From Acidobacteriaceae bacterium (lineage in GTDB: Bacteria > Acidobacteriota > Terriglobia > Terriglobales > Acidobacteriaceae): 64,000 nucleotides of DNA. Numbering within the stretch: the first letter of the stretch is position 1; every line of letters begins with the position of its first letter. Location: positions 1 through 64,000 of the forward strand of contig JASHOY010000323.1 in assembly GCA_030038435.1 (NCBI GenBank). Reading direction: 5' to 3'. Shown here one piece after another: positions 62,001 to 64,000 of this stretch. The notes under the pieces were generated by a model that saw only the letters and a program-made list of their open reading frames with translations, ran no database searches and had not been told where the DNA came from. Position numbers and translations under genes: made by a program.

Positions 62001-64000
62001 AGCGAACCGGTGCTCACGGTGTTGTAAGTGATGATATACACGTCGTCGTTGACACTGATGATGTCGGAGCTGGGCCTGACGGGGAAGCTGGCGACGATGG
62101 AAACAGGCAGATTGTTGGCGCCGAGTTGCAATGTGTAAGTGATTGCCGGGTCAGTGAGCTGGAAGGTGTTGGCGGTGAGGAATTCTTTGGGCGGCGTGGC
62201 GTCACCAATGACCATGCAGGAGGAATAGTCGGAACCCTTGGGAGATCCGCTGATGGTGTAGAGATTGCCGTTGATCTCGAATGAGTTGGTGTTGATGTTG
62301 ATAGCGGCTCCGCCGCTGGTGGGATCAATCTGGTCCACAAAGACACTAAATGTGTCTGAGCCCACTGTAGCCACGCCGACGTTGACATTGACGCCGGAAA
62401 TCACTGGGAAGACCACGCCGACGTCACTGTAACGAATGAGATAGGTATTGCCGTCAGCGGGGACGAAGGCGTATTGCTTTGTCTCGGGGAGATAGGAGAT
62501 CGCTTCGACGCTGTTGTCGGCCACGTCGACGTAGTAAGTCACGCCGCTGATGGGGTCGATGAAAAAGTGGTTGACATAGAGGAAGGCGGCGGTGATGGGG
62601 TTGCTTCCGGAGTTGTTGAATGAGAAAGTGACGTTGCTGACCGCGTCAGTAAAGGTGAGCTGAGAGGCGGAACCGGAGCCGCTGGCGGTTGCGGGGAAGG
62701 TGTTCGCAGGATGACGGCTGTCGGTGACTGACGATGCGCCGATGGAGTAGGTAACGGCAAGTCTGTTGTAGTTGACGGTGAACTGCTTGGTGGTGGCGTT
62801 GTAGTCAAGTCCAGGGGGTTGAACACTGGCCTGCGACGTGGTGGTATTAAGTGCATAGGTGTAAGTTCCGGACACCAGGGTCTGGCTAGGCTCTTTGCCG
62901 CTCAGAGTGGCCTGGTTCGTAGACTTGACAATGTTTACTTCGTTGACGGTATAAACCGTGTTCCCGTCTGCCGAGAATTCGTCGTCAGCGGAGATGATGT
63001 ATCCCTTGACGACGTTGGCGCCGCGCACGATGTAAGCGATATTGGATTTGGGAGCAGTCTGCGGAACGATGAAACGGCCGTTGACCATGGGCCAGTAAGG
63101 ACCGGAGGTGGCATTGTTGTAAGCCACGGGGACATCGACGGCATAAGTGGTGGTTCCAACCTGAAATTGATTGTTAAGTACGGGATATACCTGGGCGGGG
63201 TTCTCGTTGTCGACGGCGAGAGTCACGGCGGTAGTTACGTTGACGGAGGCGACGAGGACGGAGGCCGTGCCCGGCGCGGGGAAGGGATAGACGGCATTAC
63301 TCGAATCGACGAAGGTGATGACATTGCCTGCGACGACGCAGATATAAGTGATGTTGGTGACAGGATCGGTAAATTGTCCACCGGTCAGCTTGCCGCTTGA
63401 CGCCGTCAATGTGGAGATAACTTCCGAACCTCCTGGAAGCGTGACTGCGGCGACGGTGACTGCGCTGCCCGCGACAGTGATGGTGTACTGGAGCGGAATG
63501 GTAAATTGTCCGCTGGAGATGGGAAATACGCTATAGATAGTTCCGCTGGCCGAGCCTGTGTCTGCAACGCTTACGTTGACGAAGTAAGTCTTGCCGCCGG
63601 GAACCGTGAAGTAAGAGCCCTGGCCGAGGCTGCTGAAGATCTCGTAGCTGTTTCCCTGGTTGACCGCAGTGTTGCCGCTGAGAGTGTAAGTGAGGCTGGT
63701 GATGGTGTCAGTGAATTCGTTGTTGGCAATGGCAAAGTAGTTTGCGCCGTCGAAGGCGGCAATATCGGTGGCGCGGCCAAAGAAGATGGTGTCGCTGCCG
63801 AAGGTGAACTGATTGGGGCTGAGTGGACCGGTGGCATTGACTATGTAAGTTTTGCTGGGGCCGGCCGCGATCGAGACGCCATCCGTGCGGAGGGCGTAGA
63901 TGTGCGCGGTGGTTGTGAACTGCGCCGGTGATCCGGAGATGAGATAGTAGTGCGTTCCATCGAAGGCGGCGATGTCGTTGACCGTGTAGGTTATGCCGGA
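56039..64000 (-). CDS. Giant beta-repeat/LamG-like protein, 5' end beyond window
   Basis: Open frame from stop at 56039 to the right edge with no stop (hand-translated 64000-63410: SGITYTVNDIAAFDGTHYYLISGSPAQF...); the ORF-track start at 63409 is an internal TTG. Repeats DIAAFDGxxYyxI, LamG-like VMSSGWRHFALTYE segment, long unique C-terminus. Confidence 0.85.
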   Translation of the reverse strand, partial: SGITYTVNDIAAFDGTHYYLISGSPAQFTTTAHIYALRTDGVSIAAGPSKTYIVNATGPLSPNQFTFGSDTIFFGRATDIAAFDGANYFAIANNEFTDTITSLTYTLSGNTAVNQGNSYEIFSSLGQGSYFTVPGGKTYFVNVSVADTGSASGTIYSVFPISSGQFTIPLQYTITVAGSAVTVAAVTLPGGSEVISTLTASSGKLTGGQFTDPVTNITYICVVAGNVITFVDSSNAVYPFPAPGTASVLVASVNVTTAVTLAVDNENPAQVYPVLNNQFQVGTTTYAVDVPVAYNNATSGPYWPMVNGRFIVPQTAPKSNIAYIVRGANVVKGYIISADDEFSADGNTVYTVNEVNIVKSTNQATLSGKEPSQTLVSGTYTYALNTTTSQASVQPPGLDYNATTKQFTVNYNRLAVTYSIGASSVTDSRHPANTFPATASGSGSASQLTFTDAVSNVTFSFNNSGSNPITAAFLYVNHFFIDPISGVTYYVDVADNSVEAISYLPETKQYAFVPADGNTYLIRYSDVGVVFPVISGVNVNVGVATVGSDTFSVFVDQIDPTSGGAAININTNSFEINGNLYTISGSPKGSDYSSCMVIGDATPPKEFLTANTFQLTDPAITYTLQLGANNLPVSIVASFPVRPSSDIISVNDDVYIITYNTVSTGSLLGQGQASIAISNSSFTLTNPFDSTKAKFIFDDLDIYDAGSVVGQFSVYLSPTFFIGSATYTLDPVNLIITDNNKQPFPLLPNPTMFSINGFNYVIDTNQVPHAIVGNNNVSPLSTDVTVVAGETLPNTTFTLGGLIYKYTEDPTHTLLTVTGTKNYMIAQPAQTFKLDSSLVFTIVKKAPSAGNYPGTTVPIGTITAGALTINLYKGTPESGGADFFQYKNVLYTMVESGATYVAVQKTYTVYAASPTPNQQQLAVFNFNGNTYMVTDGTTAGATPASGINPGSMWAATSISNVEAQFGLVYGLATQPTTVTQSTAGVFQFLNTDPNSNITTLYDILYNPGTNANMIKVDVPSLLPSFMQAAPFTFVVSDPLTFETGGYNAFTTSIVETAVPSESYAAAFKAPVVSTDSQLDNLIGAQGDFSVEFWHSLPVIPLEAFHPCTYTASTSSPLVHYIDVDFENNFEIYLGINGTTMQAVTTPPVMSSGWRHFALTYEQPYTILCQGSGFEVKQASNYNFNRDFSIAMTFSASDVNTTQGLLYKGTGSDNTSPELSMSYRVGISNGNVTLQIFDGSSNESPLFLGPAIQANQYYQLIIVKNTVTPAGSSDGTDPYASPIDPGELSSAASSGNNITSSGFPSGGGTIKISNIAPADSSATPKLTALLNGLSNPSSSNQSYNVTISVRTVNTNGTFGTWTPVVTPCSVGSNNAALTVNSTGSAHLLIGSAYDDSGQAIPLGGASGVGNIRDVYLFSGAINRQGITTNAGIVDIASATQAQLNAAGILGYWTAAYDPNGVVNNSVDPSAVAISLNAANAYLAPLAGHELEGTSLYINGYSMPLLLADGVIVPIPPSMQSGYTAGSSFLNFNAGLYKIQEISVWTMTRQPYQVIDDMFGRIFTGNEPFLAIYLPGSKVAPSLNSPILPMKQFIDNTPVDNTGTMSSLVFSNSSIDLSGCPCIAVCGPLVTPNLYTPPGIALTACDTVPYMTTYSVTLNSVTGTLAGEINEAYVFVKNNVLTLYAGKKVGDLALSWVSQEQGDVQIIGYVEGAPPAPMANLTNKPSYAGATSVTLSAPTSVTFKYSSNSDISNETRWDYGESFGIQFNLGYIVAPFGIGVKADKQAMTTLDFTGGSEGSTINSNDSGEQSTASNKLDETNKYTVKLQGTLAPYTNDQFMSTLNTLTTPSNTAGNPSSKTAILPNPNLGGFTTSNPPASLPKTAPTEEKYGQRMYNPSPYGTAFVTSETLDVYQQTLLQTNTVYGFVRVPDPQIPRDLNIVTFRINSKYLRPGVLDGVIHYAYNPATLPTGAQTYTTSTGQMTPVYDGNFSPGEVGHDASYMRVVEAYQIKKQIDQQAYNALALYQTAYNTQDSPSDSSLTPGLDFYNEYVWSSRGGTQEVKHTYTTSFDNVYTTTNANSADAKLNFNLKFGSMALTVIDAKIAWTTTVKGTFKYSYNTTGTQSFDIAASFDGIESDTQMRYTSNNDAHFVMNFNSMFNPNNQSGLNLVIGSDGLVYQIVPSVTSGAGLPLSNNIDTNQTYTQPQPAYTSGNADGLTGNLEPYDRPGKTNLFRTYAFFLQPSQNNSDDFWNTVIDPIWLANSPDPDAAAMRSAQANSSLPWRLLYRVTYSQRVLPPISTEAAVTPQITPVMAVPVLNPASDFLFQKPTNPNPLHNPANDIAANVVLAAPTISGLSAGTNAPSGPNIGTPILPNNVIPFDLFKTFTTVANWGDTLNTGLLSQLLTSVLGLNTVRMSESVLPGATKVADVMDPVSGGVLYTIYTDPNGLTVNVPVNFGITVYQDVNGNPIQYYDGKIFHSLQADYIATTDGTVMYYIQPPSTYDQSAFSLLGDYDLFGHPGDEWRYYLVSGISANMTAESSISGVVPFSSSPGFVGFNVATAQHSGSGANQVQGYVLVQGILQWPNLNTNAEVFSDVLIYKAVSLLDTFPIGDPDILVSFLTAQYPSAPFVNNAEINLVFAKNVFSYFNSAQQSLLPQ

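Overview
This 64 kb window is GC-rich and gene-dense, and its protein families suggest Acidobacteria (Terriglobia-like); that assignment is inference. I see no tRNA, rRNA, CRISPR array or prophage. Housekeeping genes: metK, etfA/etfB, two lepB, murA, murQ plus a beta-lactamase-family hydrolase, carA and carB (split by about 1.8 kb of accessory DNA), a LarA-like protein beside a lactate permease, AsmA, MscS, FkbM methyltransferase, GT2, M19 and S10 peptidases, a DHDPS-family protein and an Oar-type TonB receptor. Accessory items of most interest: (1) a REP-associated tyrosine transposase (RAYT) between carA and carB, flanked by two inverted 54-bp palindromic units, the downstream one forming its own C-terminal codons; (2) two paralogous carboxypeptidase-regulatory-like secreted proteins around it, one with an intrinsic terminator inside its signal-peptide codons and a -1 frameshift cutting off a C-terminus still readable in the next frame; (3) a giant beta-repeat/LamG-like protein (at least 2653 aa) whose reading frame runs off the right edge; (4) an alpha-carbonic-anhydrase homologue lacking two of three zinc-binding His residues; (5) an orphan possible membrane-active/toxin-like protein at 6401-7807; (6) several candidate structured RNAs and hairpins (left edge, upstream of metK, between larA-like and lctP, 30851-30886). 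Calls rest on reading the sequence and supplied translations; no database or structure search was run.
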